Source of the DNA: an uncultured Clostridia bacterium
Lineage (GTDB): Bacteria > Bacillota > Clostridia > Peptostreptococcales > Acidaminobacteraceae
DNA length: 64,000 nt
Direction of reading: 5' to 3'
NCBI GenBank assembly: GCA_927417275.1
Contig: CAKMJV010000033.1
Coordinates: 33,573-97,572, forward strand
The position numbers and the translations under genes were made by a program. Positions 25,566-34,900 of the stretch are shown piece by piece; the stretch's first letter is position 1, and every line of letters starts with the position of its first letter. The notes below the pieces were generated by a model, which searched no databases, was not told the origin of the DNA, and saw only the letters and a list, made by a program, of their open reading frames with translations.

Positions 25566-25649
25566 TGGTGCGGATGATGGGATTTGAACCCATACGAGTT
25601 TCCTCACACGCCCCTCAAGCGTGCGTGTCTGCCGTTCCACCACATCCGC
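25566..25649 (-). tRNA. tRNA-Leu (anticodon GAG)
   Basis: An 84-nt class II tRNA on the minus strand with acceptor GCGGATG/CATCCGC, encoded CCA, T arm GGGTTCAAATCCC and a long variable arm. The anticodon stem CACGC/GCGTG encloses TTGAGGG, giving anticodon GAG for CUC/CUU leucine codons. Confidence 0.95.
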
Positions 25650-25756
25650 ATATTGTGTTGCGACTTTTTTATTATAGTGAGTGTTGGATAAAAAGTCAAC
25701 ACTTTATCTCGAAAGAATGCTATAATATTTGAGTTGACAGTTAAATGGGAGGCTAT

Positions 25757-26467
25757 ATGACGTTGTTAATCGCTTGTTTTATCATTTTTATATCTGCAAT
25801 GGTACAAGGTGCCACCAGTTTTGGATTTTCACTCATTGCGTTACCTCTCTTAGGTTTGCTATTCCCTTTGAAAGTTGTCGTCCCGACTTTGGTAGCTCTA
25901 AGTTTGTTTTTAAACATCATAATTTTTATGCAACTAAAAGTTAAGCCCCAGATTAAAGATCTGCTAATCTTAGGTGTTTTTGCGATATTAACCATTCCTT
26001 TAGGTGTAAAATTGCTTTTGGTTATGGATGAATCTTTGTTAAAGCTAATTGTTAGTATTCTATTAATTATCGTATCTATACTTATGTTAAAAGGCGTTAA
26101 AATTGAGATGAAGAACAAGAAGCTGTCCTATGCTATCGCCGGTGTTTTTAGTGGCATTCTAAATGGGGCAGTATCTCTGAGCGGGCCACCTATTGTCATC
26201 TTACTGGCGAATGAGGGCAAAGACAAAAATAGTTTTCGCAGCAGTTTAACATTCTTATTTATTTTACTCAATATCTACACCCTTGCATTATATACGTTTA
26301 CTGGATTGTTTCTAGATCCTGCACTGTATAAAATGGTGCTACTAATACCGTTTATGATTATAGGATCAATATTCGGGATATATTTAGGTAATAAGATTAA
26401 TGATGTGACATTTAAGAAATTGGTATTGAATTTATTATTAATTATGGGTATAATTAATTTGTTTTAG
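25757..26467 (+). CDS. TauE/SafE-family membrane transporter
   Basis: This 236-residue integral membrane protein belongs to the sulfite/anion exporter TauE/SafE group. It has about eight hydrophobic segments and the repeated family signatures (VQGATSFGFSLIALPLLGLLFP near the N-terminus and GVFSGILNGAVSLSGPPIVILL near the middle). Members move sulfite, sulfoacetate or other organic anions; the substrate here is unknown. I start at ATG 25757 because GGGAGG lies just before it; the ATG at 25745 overlaps that site. It ends 14 nt before the CheY-like gene. Confidence 0.85.
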   Translation: MTLLIACFIIFISAMVQGATSFGFSLIALPLLGLLFPLKVVVPTLVALSLFLNIIIFMQLKVKPQIKDLLILGVFAILTIPLGVKLLLVMDESLLKLIVSILLIIVSILMLKGVKIEMKNKKLSYAIAGVFSGILNGAVSLSGPPIVILLANEGKDKNSFRSSLTFLFILLNIYTLALYTFTGLFLDPALYKMVLLIPFMIIGSIFGIYLGNKINDVTFKKLVLNLLLIMGIINLF

Positions 26468-26481
26468 GAAAGAGGGAAGGT

Positions 26482-26847
26482 ATGGCGAAGAAAATTTTAA
26501 TCGTAGATGATGCGATGTTTATGCGAAAGTTACTCAGTGATATATTGACGAAAGCAGGCTATGTAATCGTAGCAGAAGCAGGTAATGGTGAAGAAGCATA
26601 TCTTAAATATAAAGAGCATAAACCAGACTTAGTGACTATGGATATTACGATGCCAGAAGTTACAGGTATTGAAGGTCTACGTATGATCACAAAAGAGTTC
26701 CCAGATGCTAAGGTGCTAATGTGTAGTGCGATGGGTCAAGAAGGTATGGTTATAGAATCTGTTAAAGCAGGTGCCAAAGGATTTTTGGTAAAACCTTTTA
26801 TTGCAGACAAAGTTGTCGCTGAAGTTCAAAAGTTAATTGGCAACTAA
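26482..26847 (+). CDS. CheY-like single-domain response regulator
   Basis: This 121-residue receiver domain has no output domain. The acidic pocket (IVDDA), the phosphoacceptor aspartate in LVTMDITMPE (near 54), the switch Ser (LMCSAMGQ) and the conserved lysine of LVKPF are all present. It is closest to CheY, which carries the signal from CheA to the flagellar switch, but no chemotaxis or flagellar genes are in the window, so another phosphorelay is possible. GAAAGAGGGAAGG precedes the start. A terminator follows. Confidence 0.85.
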   Translation: MAKKILIVDDAMFMRKLLSDILTKAGYVIVAEAGNGEEAYLKYKEHKPDLVTMDITMPEVTGIEGLRMITKEFPDAKVLMCSAMGQEGMVIESVKAGAKGFLVKPFIADKVVAEVQKLIGN

Positions 26848-26855
26848 ATGGTTGT

Positions 26856-26884
26856 AAAAAAACACTCTATTGGGTGTTTTTTTT
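26856..26884 (+). terminator. Terminator after the CheY-like gene
   Basis: An A-rich arm AAAAAACACTC pairs with GGGTGTTTTTT (one G-U pair), loop TATT, followed by a long T tract. Confidence 0.85.
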
Positions 26885-27048
26885 ATTCGTCAGAGTGATA
26901 TCAAATTAACAATTAAGCCCTGTAATCTCTTCATAAGAAGATTGAGAATTTAGTTTAATGAGTTTTTTCAATGCATAAAAGCGTGCTAGATTGCTAAAAT
27001 ATTAACTTTCTTGCCTCTTAAAGCCTTGATATTTCAATGGGTCGTGGA
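26885..27048. other. Non-coding stretch upstream of the rnf promoter
   Basis: The interval between the CheY-like terminator and the rnf promoter is A/T-rich. I see no open frame with a ribosome site, no convincing long hairpin and no riboswitch class that I recognise. It may hold upstream regulatory sequence for rnf, but nothing specific supports this. Confidence 0.4.
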
Positions 27049-27077
27049 TTGACCTACCTAAATTTTTATAGTATTAT
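27049..27077 (+). promoter_or_regulatory. Sigma-A promoter of the rnf operon
   Basis: TTGACC (27049-27054), exactly 17 nt, and TATTAT (27072-27077), about 110 nt upstream of rnfC. The 5' leader between them and rnfC contains a TGTATACA palindrome (27100-27107) of unknown meaning. Confidence 0.65.
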
Positions 27078-27186
27078 TGTTAGTGGTGAGATGAGAAATT
27101 GTATACAGTATAATTTCTTTTCAATAAAGTGACGTATGATTGAGGGGAACCGATATCAAACTAAATTTTTAAAGGGGTGAGTATAA

Positions 27187-28500
27187 ATGGGACTTCTATC
27201 GTTTAAAGGGGGCATTCATCCTCCACATGCTAAAAAGTCCACAGAACACTTGGCAATTGTCGACTTTAAAGCACCAAAAGTTGTCGAAATTCCGATGAGA
27301 CAACATATTGGAGCACCGTGTGAGCCTATTGTAAAAAAAGGTGATGCGGTATTGGTTGGGCAATTAATTGGTGCAGCCGGCGGATTTGTATCTGCAAATG
27401 TGCACAGTTCAGTTTCTGGGACGGTTTTAGATGTAAAGAAACAAACAACTGCATATGGACTTGATACGGTTGTGATCATCGATAATGATGAACGTTATGA
27501 ATTAAGTGATACGGTTAAACCAAAGCCTGATTTTATGACGCTGTCTGGCAAAGAAATTATCGACATTATAAAAGAAGCTGGAATCGTCGGTATGGGAGGC
27601 GCAGGCTTTCCTACACATGTAAAATTATCGCCACCTCCTGAAAAACCCATTGATACAATCGTACTCAATGGTGCAGAATGTGAGCCTTATTTAACTTGTG
27701 ATCACCGTATTATGCTTGAAGAACCAGATTTGATCATAAAGGGATTGCAAATTTTAATGCGTTCGCTTAATGTTCCTAATGGCGTGGTTGGGATAGAAAG
27801 CAATAAACCCGATGCAATTGAACGGATGAAGATTGCAGCAAAAAACACGACCATTAAAGTGGTTGGGTTAAAAACGAAATATCCGCAAGGTGCTGAAAAA
27901 CAACTGATTTATGCCTGTACAAATCGAGAGATTCCTTCTGGTGGATTACCGATGGATATCGGTGTAGTGGTGAGCAATGTTGCGACTGCTCTAACGATTG
28001 GCAATCTATTTGAAACGGGTTTACCGCTTATAGAACGCGTTTGTACAGTTACTGGCAAAGGTATAAAATCACCTAAAAACATTAGATTTAGGGTTGGAAC
28101 GCCTCTAAAAGCGCTTATTGAGTTTTGTGATGGTTATAATGGCACACCAGGAAAGATTTTACTGGGCGGGCCAATGATGGGGGTTGCACAGTTTACAGAT
28201 ACACTGCCTGCGATGAAAAATACCTCGGGTATTCTCGTATTTCAAGAAGATGAAGCAAAACTTCCCGAAGCCTCTGCATGTATCAAATGTGGGAAATGTG
28301 TTGTCACGTGTCCGATTGGGCTACAGCCAATTCAGATTAGTGCCTATGCCATTTTACATGAATATGATAAAGCAGCGCAATTTAATGCGTTGGATTGTAT
28401 AGAATGTGGTTCGTGTTCATTTATCTGTCCGGCTAAACGACCATTGCTTCAGTCCATACGTGTAGCTAAAAGAGAAATACTTGCGAAAAAACGCAAATAG
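27187..28500 (+). CDS. rnfC: Rnf complex subunit RnfC (NADH-oxidising iron-sulfur flavoprotein subunit)
   Basis: This 437-residue peripheral subunit of the Rnf complex connects NADH to the membrane electron chain. The flavin/NADH region has GMGGAGFPTHVKL (about 137-150) and LNGAECEPYLTCDHR. Two 4Fe-4S motifs follow near the C-terminus: CIKCGKCVVTCPIG and CIECGSCSFICPAKRP. Rnf moves electrons between ferredoxin and NAD and pumps Na+ or H+, which provides the main respiratory coupling in many anaerobes. It is the first gene of the six-gene operon and is preceded by AAAGGGGTG. Confidence 0.96.
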   Translation: MGLLSFKGGIHPPHAKKSTEHLAIVDFKAPKVVEIPMRQHIGAPCEPIVKKGDAVLVGQLIGAAGGFVSANVHSSVSGTVLDVKKQTTAYGLDTVVIIDNDERYELSDTVKPKPDFMTLSGKEIIDIIKEAGIVGMGGAGFPTHVKLSPPPEKPIDTIVLNGAECEPYLTCDHRIMLEEPDLIIKGLQILMRSLNVPNGVVGIESNKPDAIERMKIAAKNTTIKVVGLKTKYPQGAEKQLIYACTNREIPSGGLPMDIGVVVSNVATALTIGNLFETGLPLIERVCTVTGKGIKSPKNIRFRVGTPLKALIEFCDGYNGTPGKILLGGPMMGVAQFTDTLPAMKNTSGILVFQEDEAKLPEASACIKCGKCVVTCPIGLQPIQISAYAILHEYDKAAQFNALDCIECGSCSFICPAKRPLLQSIRVAKREILAKKRK

Positions 28501-28512
28501 GGGAGGGTGAAT

Positions 28513-29448
28513 ATGGAAAATAGATTAACGGTTTCTTCATCACCTCATATTCGATCAACAGAAACGACGCAAAAAATCATGAGGGATGTAACCATAGCTT
28601 TATTACCTGCTGCAGCATTTGGAGTTTATAATTTTGGATTAAGAGCACTTGCTATACTGGTTTTATCCATTTTAACTGCAATCGTTACTGAAGCAGCTTG
28701 TCAAAAAATAAGAAAACAACCGATTACGATTGACGACTTTAGTGCAGTGGTTACCGGTTTGTTGCTTGGCATGAACTTGCCATCAACCGTACCATTTTGG
28801 ATACCTATCGTAGGTAGTATTTTTGCGATCGCGGTGGTTAAACAAGCATTTGGTGGTTTAGGTCATAATTTTATCAATCCAGCTTTGGCAGCACGTGCAT
28901 TACTTGTCGCTTCATGGCCAGTTGAAATGACAACTTGGACCGCAGTTACACCAGATGCGACATCTACTGCAACGGTGTTGGGCATTATTAAAGAAGGATT
29001 AGATGTGCCAATGCCTTCATTATTAGATACCATTATAGGTACAATTGGTGGGTGTATCGGCGAAACTTCAGCGCTTTTATTATTATTAGGCGGTCTTTTC
29101 CTCATATATAGAGGGATTATTAGCATTCGCATACCAGGTATATATATAGGAACAGTTGCGATTTTAACTTTGCTTATGTCTGGTTTTGATGTACAAGTAA
29201 CATTGTTTCATATTTTTTCAGGTGGACTTATTTTAGGTGCATTCTTTATGGCAACGGATTATGCGTCATCACCAATTACCATCAAGGGTCAAGTTATATA
29301 TGCGGTTGGTCTTGGTTTGTTAACGACGATTATTCGATTCTACGGTGGTTATCCAGAAGGGGTATCCTATTCTATACTATTGATGAACGTTGCAGCACCA
29401 CTTATCGATAAGTATACGAAACCTCGCTTGTTTGGAGGTGCTAAATAA
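28513..29448 (+). CDS. rnfD: Rnf complex subunit RnfD (covalent FMN membrane subunit)
   Basis: This 311-residue polytopic subunit belongs to the RnfD/NqrB family. The segment DATSTATVLG (around 157-166) corresponds to the site where FMN is attached covalently to a threonine in this family. Many glycine-rich membrane helices and GGLGHNFINPALAARALL are also diagnostic. I start at ATG 28513, with GGGAGG 6 nt upstream; an in-frame GTG at 28507 abuts that site. It overlaps rnfG by one base. Confidence 0.95.
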   Translation: MENRLTVSSSPHIRSTETTQKIMRDVTIALLPAAAFGVYNFGLRALAILVLSILTAIVTEAACQKIRKQPITIDDFSAVVTGLLLGMNLPSTVPFWIPIVGSIFAIAVVKQAFGGLGHNFINPALAARALLVASWPVEMTTWTAVTPDATSTATVLGIIKEGLDVPMPSLLDTIIGTIGGCIGETSALLLLLGGLFLIYRGIISIRIPGIYIGTVAILTLLMSGFDVQVTLFHIFSGGLILGAFFMATDYASSPITIKGQVIYAVGLGLLTTIIRFYGGYPEGVSYSILLMNVAAPLIDKYTKPRLFGGAK

Positions 29449-30041
29449 TGAGAGATATATTAAAAACAGGGTTAATTCTTCTTTTAATCTGTGTGGTTGC
29501 AGCCGCAGCACTAGGTGCAACCAATGAAATTACGAAGGATAAAATATTGGAACAACGTTTTTTAGCAAATGAAACGGCTAAAAAAGAAGTGTTGTCAAAT
29601 GCAACGACATTTGAAGATGTAACGGGATCAAGTTTAGATGAAATTGTTACGACTTTTGAACCCATTCAAGAAGTTTATGTTGGTCTTGATGCTTCTGGCA
29701 ATGTTCTCGGTTATGTTTTTAAATCAACACCGACTGGTTTCAGTGGGGTGATCGAAGTTGTAACGGGTGTTACAATAGATGGCACTATAACAGGCGTTAG
29801 AATCGGAAATCATCAAGAAACACCAGGTTTAGGTGCAAAAGCAAAGGATTCAGCATTTTATAGTCAATATGCTGGTAAGTTAAGTAGCACACCAATCGGT
29901 ATTTCAAAATCTGAACCTGCTGGCAACGATATTCAAGCCATTACTGGTGCAACGATTTCTAGTGTTGCGGTAACCGGTGGTGTAAATGCATCTGTAGATG
30001 CTTTTAATTGGATTTTAGAGAAAGGAGGACTTGAAAATTGA
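29448..30041 (+). CDS. rnfG: Rnf complex subunit RnfG (covalent FMN subunit)
   Basis: This 197-residue subunit is anchored by an N-terminal membrane helix and exposes an FMN-binding domain on the outer face. The attachment motif TGATISS near residue 167 carries the threonine to which FMN binds covalently, and HQETPGLGAKA is also typical. Its ATG is preceded by TTGGAGG within rnfD and overlaps the rnfD stop. Its last codons overlap the rnfE start by 4 nt. Confidence 0.95.
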   Translation: MRDILKTGLILLLICVVAAAALGATNEITKDKILEQRFLANETAKKEVLSNATTFEDVTGSSLDEIVTTFEPIQEVYVGLDASGNVLGYVFKSTPTGFSGVIEVVTGVTIDGTITGVRIGNHQETPGLGAKAKDSAFYSQYAGKLSSTPIGISKSEPAGNDIQAITGATISSVAVTGGVNASVDAFNWILEKGGLEN

Positions 30042-30631
30042 AAATTAGCAATTTGACAAAAGGTATCCTTAAAGAAAACCCAATTTTTGTTCAGTTATTA
30101 GGTATGTGTCCTACATTAGCTGTAACCACTTCTGCGATGAATGGTGTGGGAATGGGGCTGGCAACTACTGCAGTACTCGTAAGTTCTAATATTGCCATTT
30201 CTATGTTAAGAAAGTTTATTCCTTCACAGGTTAGAATTCCTGCATTTATCGTGATCATTGCAAGTTTTGTTACCGTCGTTGGCATGATGATGGAAGCATT
30301 TGTACCTGCATTGTTTCAATCACTTGGTTTGTTTATACCATTGATCGTTGTTAACTGCGTTATTTTAGCAAGAGCAGAGGCTTTTGCATCAAAAAATGGC
30401 GTCGTAGATTCAGCTTTAGATGGTATTGGTATGGGTGTAGGATTTACATTAGCCCTTATGGTATTAGGCGCAGTAAGAGAATTAATCGGTAATGGCAGTA
30501 TATTTGGATTTGGATTATTGGGTGCAAGTTATAAACCAGCACTGATTATGATCTTACCTCCAGGTGGTTTCTTAGCACTTGGATTATTATTGGCACTGTA
30601 TAATAATTTTCAAATTAAAAAGGCGAGATAA
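30038..30631 (+). CDS. rnfE: Rnf complex subunit RnfE
   Basis: This 197-residue integral membrane subunit has six hydrophobic segments. The N-terminal signature NPIFVQLLGMCPTLAVTTSAMNG carries the conserved cysteine that, with its RnfA counterpart, holds an iron-sulfur centre inside the membrane. The start is TTG, 9 nt after AAAGGAGG and overlapping the rnfG stop; no better start lies nearby. Confidence 0.94.
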   Translation: MKISNLTKGILKENPIFVQLLGMCPTLAVTTSAMNGVGMGLATTAVLVSSNIAISMLRKFIPSQVRIPAFIVIIASFVTVVGMMMEAFVPALFQSLGLFIPLIVVNCVILARAEAFASKNGVVDSALDGIGMGVGFTLALMVLGAVRELIGNGSIFGFGLLGASYKPALIMILPPGGFLALGLLLALYNNFQIKKAR

Positions 30632-30643
30632 GGAGGGGTTGTT

Positions 30644-31225
30644 ATGGAAAATGCAAGTATTTTTGTCATTATGGTCAGCGCAATTCTCGTAAACAACTTT
30701 GTCTTATCGAGATTTTTGGGGATTTGTCCATTTTTAGGTGTGTCAAAACAAGTTGAAACGGCATTTGGTATGGGGATGGCAGTAACTTTTGTTATTACTT
30801 TAGCAGGCACTTTAACTTATTTTGTTCATTATTATTTATTGGTACCACTAGAACTTGAGTATCTTCAAACGGCAGCATTTATACTTGTAATCGCATCATT
30901 GGTTCAATTTGTTGAAATCGTGCTACAAAAGATGAGTCCAACACTTTACCAAGCATTAGGTGTGTTTTTACCACTTATAACGACGAATTGTGCTGTTTTG
31001 GGTTTGGCACTACTCAATATTCAATATAAGTATGGTTTGGTTCAAACTATTTTTCATTCCTTCTTTGCTGCAATTGGTTTTTCACTTGCAATTGTATTAT
31101 TTGCTGGGATTAGAGAAAAACTTGAAACTTCAGATGTTCCTTTGCCGTTTAAAGGCTTTCCAATAGCATTAATAACAGCAAGCCTTATGTCGATAGCCTT
31201 TCTAGGCTTTACAGGTTTGGTATAG
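30644..31225 (+). CDS. rnfA: Rnf complex subunit RnfA
   Basis: This 193-residue integral membrane subunit is homologous to RnfE but inserts with opposite topology. The signature [20 protein letters not shown] contains the conserved cysteine for the membrane iron-sulfur cluster, and [10 protein letters not shown] supplies a second. It follows rnfE after 12 nt with AAGGAGGGG upstream. Confidence 0.95.
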   Translation: MENASIFVIMVSAILVNNFVLSRFLGICPFLGVSKQVETAFGMGMAVTFVITLAGTLTYFVHYYLLVPLELEYLQTAAFILVIASLVQFVEIVLQKMSPTLYQALGVFLPLITTNCAVLGLALLNIQYKYGLVQTIFHSFFAAIGFSLAIVLFAGIREKLETSDVPLPFKGFPIALITASLMSIAFLGFTGLV

Positions 31226-31240
31226 GGAGGGATTTAAAGT

Positions 31241-32071
31241 ATGGAAGTAAATTCAATTGTATTAGCAGCAACAAGTTTGGGTGCGATGGGACTGATTTTT
31301 GGCGCAGGTCTTGCACTTGCTTCAAAGAAATTTGCAGTCGTAATTGATCCGCGTGTTATAGAGGTTAGAGAAGCGGTACCAGGTGCTAATTGTGGCGCAT
31401 GTGGATACCCAGGATGTGATGGTTTTGCAAATGCTGTTGTTAAAGGTATTGCACCTGTTAATGGTTGTCCTGTTGGTGGTGCATCTGTTGCAACACATAT
31501 TGCTCAAATTATGGGTCTTGATGCAGGTACTTCTGTAAAAAAAGTCGCTAAAGTAAAATGTGAAGGACACGATGAAAATTGTGGCAATCGTTATGACTAT
31601 GATGGTTTTGATAGTTGTGTGGCTGCTAACATGTTAAATGGTGGACCCAAAAAATGTTTATACGGTTGTATGGGATTGGGATCTTGTGTTCAGGTTTGTC
31701 CATTTGACGCGATATTTATTAATGCGAGTGGTCTTGCAGAAGTAGATCCTGAAAAATGTACATCGTGTAATAAATGTGTAGAAATATGTCCGAAAGCAGT
31801 AATTAGTTTGGTGCCATACGAGCAATTGACTATTGTTGCCTGTAATAATAAAGAAAAAGGGCCAATGGTTAAAAAGAACTGCTCCGTTGCATGTATTGCT
31901 TGTGGCATATGTGAGAAAAATTGTCCGCATGATGCGATCCATGTTATAAATAATCTGGCAGAAATAGACTATGATAAGTGTACAAATTGTATGATCTGTG
32001 TGGAAAAATGTCCGACAAAGGCCATTCAAGGTGACTTAAGTTTAAGAACGATAGAATCTGCTGTATCTTAA
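31241..32071 (+). CDS. rnfB: Rnf complex subunit RnfB (ferredoxin-interacting iron-sulfur subunit)
   Basis: This 276-residue subunit accepts electrons from reduced ferredoxin. After an N-terminal membrane helix there is the RnfB-type cluster motif NCGACGYPGCDGFANAVV with a distant cysteine (NGCPVGG). Four further CxxCxxC...CP ferredoxin-like motifs lie between about 135 and 260 (CLYGCMGLGSCVQVCP, CTSCNKCVEICP, CSVACIACGICEKNCP, CTNCMICVEKCP). The cysteine content is complete. It ends the operon at a strong terminator. Confidence 0.95.
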   Translation: MEVNSIVLAATSLGAMGLIFGAGLALASKKFAVVIDPRVIEVREAVPGANCGACGYPGCDGFANAVVKGIAPVNGCPVGGASVATHIAQIMGLDAGTSVKKVAKVKCEGHDENCGNRYDYDGFDSCVAANMLNGGPKKCLYGCMGLGSCVQVCPFDAIFINASGLAEVDPEKCTSCNKCVEICPKAVISLVPYEQLTIVACNNKEKGPMVKKNCSVACIACGICEKNCPHDAIHVINNLAEIDYDKCTNCMICVEKCPTKAIQGDLSLRTIESAVS

Positions 32072-32080
32072 AAAATATAT

Positions 32081-32123
32081 GTGTCTCTCTTAAAGACGAT
32101 TGTCTAGAGAGGCACTTTTTTTT
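32081..32123 (+). terminator. Terminator of the rnf operon
   Basis: A 10-bp stem GTGTCTCTCT / AGAGAGGCAC (one G-U pair) followed by eight T residues, 9 nt after the rnfB stop. Confidence 0.92.
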
Positions 32124-32216
32124 ATGTATCTTCTATTTTAACGGTTAACAGTAAATCCGCTCTTCCTTCAAATGTTATATTAAATTCATGATAATGCTTT
32201 TTGCTTTTCCTTGTAA

Positions 32217-32244
32217 TTGAGTTAACAAAATGCTAAACTATAAT
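32217..32244 (+). promoter_or_regulatory. Promoter upstream of the DUF4321-maf-radC-mre block
   Basis: TTGAGT (32217-32222), a 16-nt spacer and a perfect TATAAT (32239-32244), about 75 nt before the DUF4321 gene. No later terminator appears before mrdA, so it could drive the whole shape operon. Confidence 0.55.
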
Positions 32245-32319
32245 TTAGATTGAATGTTTATTTTCGGTCAAAGAGTTATGGTAAAATATGTAAAATAAGT
32301 GTATGATTAAGAGGTAGGC

Positions 32320-32568
32320 ATGAGAGTTAAAAATGGTGACACCATAGTTTTATTGGTTTTACTCCTCGTAGGTGCAATTTTTGGCAGTTTGATTGGTTCA
32401 GCATTAGGCGATCTTGTCCCAATATTAAATTATGGCAAGAGCATTGGCATGGACCCATTTGTTTTAGACTTAAATGTAATCGTGATTACCTTTGGTTTTC
32501 AGTTGAGTTTAAACTTGGCTGGAATATTGGGTATTATTATTGCATTTGTCATTTATAAGAAACTATGA
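32320..32568 (+). CDS. DUF4321-type small membrane protein
   Basis: This 82-residue protein has two hydrophobic helices (about 9-30 and 52-79) separated by a short loop with GKSIGMDPFVLDLN. Size, sequence style and its position directly before maf-radC-mreB match the small DUF4321 family found at this locus in Clostridia. No biochemical function is known; the conserved location suggests a role with the cell-shape machinery. GAGGTAGG precedes the start and it overlaps maf by 4 nt. Confidence 0.8.
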   Translation: MRVKNGDTIVLLVLLLVGAIFGSLIGSALGDLVPILNYGKSIGMDPFVLDLNVIVITFGFQLSLNLAGILGIIIAFVIYKKL

Positions 32569-33137
32569 AAATCATACTTGCATCAGCATCACCACGAAGA
32601 GTAGAATTGCTCAAACAATTTAATTTAGATTTTGATACCATCCCAAGTCATATTGATGAAATGGTAAGACCAAATGAAAGCCCAAGTCAGATTGTAATGG
32701 GGCTTGCTTATGAAAAGGCGTTGGATATCGCTAAACAGTATCCAGATCGTCTAATCATTGCGAGTGACACCATCGTCTATCATCAAAGGATATTAGGCAA
32801 ACCTAATGATTATGAAGATGCAAAAGACATGCTCGTGCATCTAAGTGGCAGGACACATTCGGTATATACTGGGATTGCTTTAATTCATTTAGAATCTTCT
32901 TCCAAAGTCATAGACTATGAGAAAACAGAAGTTACGTTTCGTACATTAACAGAACGTGAAATTACTGCTTATCTTAATACGGGAGAACCTTTTGATAAAG
33001 CTGGCGCATACGGTATTCAAGGTTATGGTGCACTTTTGGTAAGTCACATAATTGGCGATTTTTATAACGTTATGGGATTACCACTCTCTAAACTGAACAC
33101 TATGTTATCGAGAAATTTTGGCATAGAATTGTTATAG
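32565..33137 (+). CDS. maf: Maf-family nucleoside triphosphate pyrophosphatase
   Basis: This 190-residue cytoplasmic house-cleaning enzyme hydrolyses non-canonical or modified nucleoside triphosphates such as dTTP/UTP analogues to monophosphates. Family motifs are the N-terminal LASASPRRVELL, IASDTIV with its essential aspartate, GKPNDYEDA, HSVYTGI and the C-terminal GAYGIQGYGALLV. It begins within the stop of the DUF4321 gene. Maf is linked to cell-division arrest in Bacillus, which fits its neighbours. Confidence 0.94.
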   Translation: MKIILASASPRRVELLKQFNLDFDTIPSHIDEMVRPNESPSQIVMGLAYEKALDIAKQYPDRLIIASDTIVYHQRILGKPNDYEDAKDMLVHLSGRTHSVYTGIALIHLESSSKVIDYEKTEVTFRTLTEREITAYLNTGEPFDKAGAYGIQGYGALLVSHIIGDFYNVMGLPLSKLNTMLSRNFGIELL

Positions 33138-33150
33138 GGAGGCATTCCTA

Positions 33151-33825
33151 ATGATTAAAAAACTACCTTATTTGGAACAACCAAGAGAGAAAATCTTAAA
33201 TCATGGTGTAGATGTACTGTCGACATCGGAATTGTTAGCGGTTTTACTTAGAACTGGAACGCGTCATCATAATGCGATTGATTTGGGCAATATTTTAATG
33301 CGTAAATGTGGTGAAGATTTAACCGAATTAAGCAGCATTACACTGGAAGAACTATGCTTAATTGATGGAATAGGTGAGTCAAAAGCCTGTCAAATACTTG
33401 CTGCGATTGAGCTTGGAAAAAGACTTAAACAATCACCTTTGGTTAGAAAAACAAAGATAACTTCTCCAAACGATGTGGTTGCTTTTTTTTCAGCGGAATT
33501 ATCTAGTGAACGTGTAGAAAAGTTTATTGCCGTATTTTTAAATACAAAGAATGAAATGCTTGCTTGGGAAGTTATTTCAATTGGAAGTCTCAATGCTTCA
33601 ATCGTACATCCCAGAGAGGTTTTTAATCGTGCAATTAAGCGAAGTGCAGCATCGATTCTCGCAGTTCATAATCATCCTTCGGGTCATGTTGAGCCCAGCC
33701 GAGAAGATATTAACATTACAAAACGACTTAGTGAAGTCGGACAAATTGTTGGCATTCCTATGGTGGATCATATTATTATAGGTAAAGATAAATATTATAG
33801 CTTTAAAGAGCAGAATCAACTTTAG
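33151..33825 (+). CDS. radC: RadC-family JAB/MPN-domain protein
   Basis: This 224-residue protein has an N-terminal helix-hairpin-helix part (about 1-75, [15 protein letters not shown]) and a C-terminal JAMM metalloprotease-like domain with [15 protein letters not shown] (near 172-186). The metal ligands (two His and an Asp) are intact. The old DNA-repair name is not supported by later work; the true substrate is unknown. The radC-mreB arrangement is conserved in many Firmicutes. GGGAGGC precedes the start. Confidence 0.92.
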   Translation: MIKKLPYLEQPREKILNHGVDVLSTSELLAVLLRTGTRHHNAIDLGNILMRKCGEDLTELSSITLEELCLIDGIGESKACQILAAIELGKRLKQSPLVRKTKITSPNDVVAFFSAELSSERVEKFIAVFLNTKNEMLAWEVISIGSLNASIVHPREVFNRAIKRSAASILAVHNHPSGHVEPSREDINITKRLSEVGQIVGIPMVDHIIIGKDKYYSFKEQNQL

Positions 33826-33850
33826 AAGTGAAAGGAATAGGATTAAAAAG

Positions 33851-34876
33851 ATGAGATTTGGATTATTTTATAAACAATTAGGTATCGATTTAGGCACTTC
33901 AAACACACTTGTATGTGTCAAAGGAAAAGGTATCGTCGTTAGAGAATCATCTGTTGTCGCGATCAATGACAAAGGACAAGTATTGGCAGTAGGTAGAGAA
34001 GCAAAAGAAATGATCGGCAAGACACCGGGTCAAATTAGAGCCATTAGACCCCTAAAAGACGGCGTTATTGCAGATTTCGATATAACGCAAAAAATGATTA
34101 AATATTTCATTAATCAAGCGGTTCCAAACTTAAATATTTTTACCGGTGCAAAAGTTGTTGTCGGTATTCCATCACAAATAACTGAAGTTGAAAAAAGAGC
34201 GGTTTATGAGGCTTCTTTATCAGCAGGTGCCAAAGACGCATTTTTAATTGAAGAACCTATGGCGGCTGCTATTGGCGCAGATTTACCGATCACTGAGCCC
34301 GTGGGTAGTATGATCGTTGATATCGGTGGTGGTACGACTGAAATCGCGGTTATCTCTCTTGGAGGTATCGTAACCAGTCGATCAATTAGAATTGCTGGTG
34401 ATGAATTAGATGTTTCGATTATTAACTATGTTAGAAAGAAATACAACTTAATGATCGGTGAACGTTCAGCTGAAAACATAAAAATGAGTATTGCTTGTGC
34501 GATGTTGCCAAACCAGGACCGACATATGGAAGTAACAGGTAGAAATCTAGTTACAGGACTTCCAAATACTTTGTTATTACATTCTAGTGAAATCTTTGAA
34601 GCGATAAGAGAACCTATTCAGTCTATCGTAGAAGGCATTAAGTCAACACTTGAAAAAACACCACCAGAACTTGCATCTGATATTTATCAATCAGGGATTG
34701 TCCTTGCTGGTGGCGGTGCACTGCTGACAGATTTAGACAAACTCATCAAAAAGGAAACTGGAATGCCCGTACGAATTGCTGAGAATCCATTAGATTGTGT
34801 AGCGATTGGTACAAGTAAAGCCGTTGAGAGTTTTAATGAGTTAAGAGAGGTATTTATTAGCTCTCGATCTTTATAA
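33851..34876 (+). CDS. mreB: Rod-shape-determining actin homologue MreB
   Basis: This 341-residue cytoskeletal ATPase forms membrane-associated filaments that orient lateral wall synthesis. The actin-fold nucleotide motifs are visible: [10 protein letters not shown] (phosphate 1), [13 protein letters not shown] (phosphate 2), [12 protein letters not shown] and [12 protein letters not shown] (adenosine). The N-terminus begins with a short amphipathic stretch ([11 protein letters not shown]) suited to membrane contact. It is followed at 24 nt by mreC, then mreD and mrdA. Confidence 0.96.
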   Translation: MRFGLFYKQLGIDLGTSNTLVCVKGKGIVVRESSVVAINDKGQVLAVGREAKEMIGKTPGQIRAIRPLKDGVIADFDITQKMIKYFINQAVPNLNIFTGAKVVVGIPSQITEVEKRAVYEASLSAGAKDAFLIEEPMAAAIGADLPITEPVGSMIVDIGGGTTEIAVISLGGIVTSRSIRIAGDELDVSIINYVRKKYNLMIGERSAENIKMSIACAMLPNQDRHMEVTGRNLVTGLPNTLLLHSSEIFEAIREPIQSIVEGIKSTLEKTPPELASDIYQSGIVLAGGGALLTDLDKLIKKETGMPVRIAENPLDCVAIGTSKAVESFNELREVFISSRSL

Positions 34877-34900
34877 TACAGATGAGAACTGGTGACGTGA

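Noticed and set aside
27100..27107. TGTATACA palindrome in the rnf leader as a regulator site
   Set aside because: Eight bases are too few; no Rex-type or other known operator pattern extends it.
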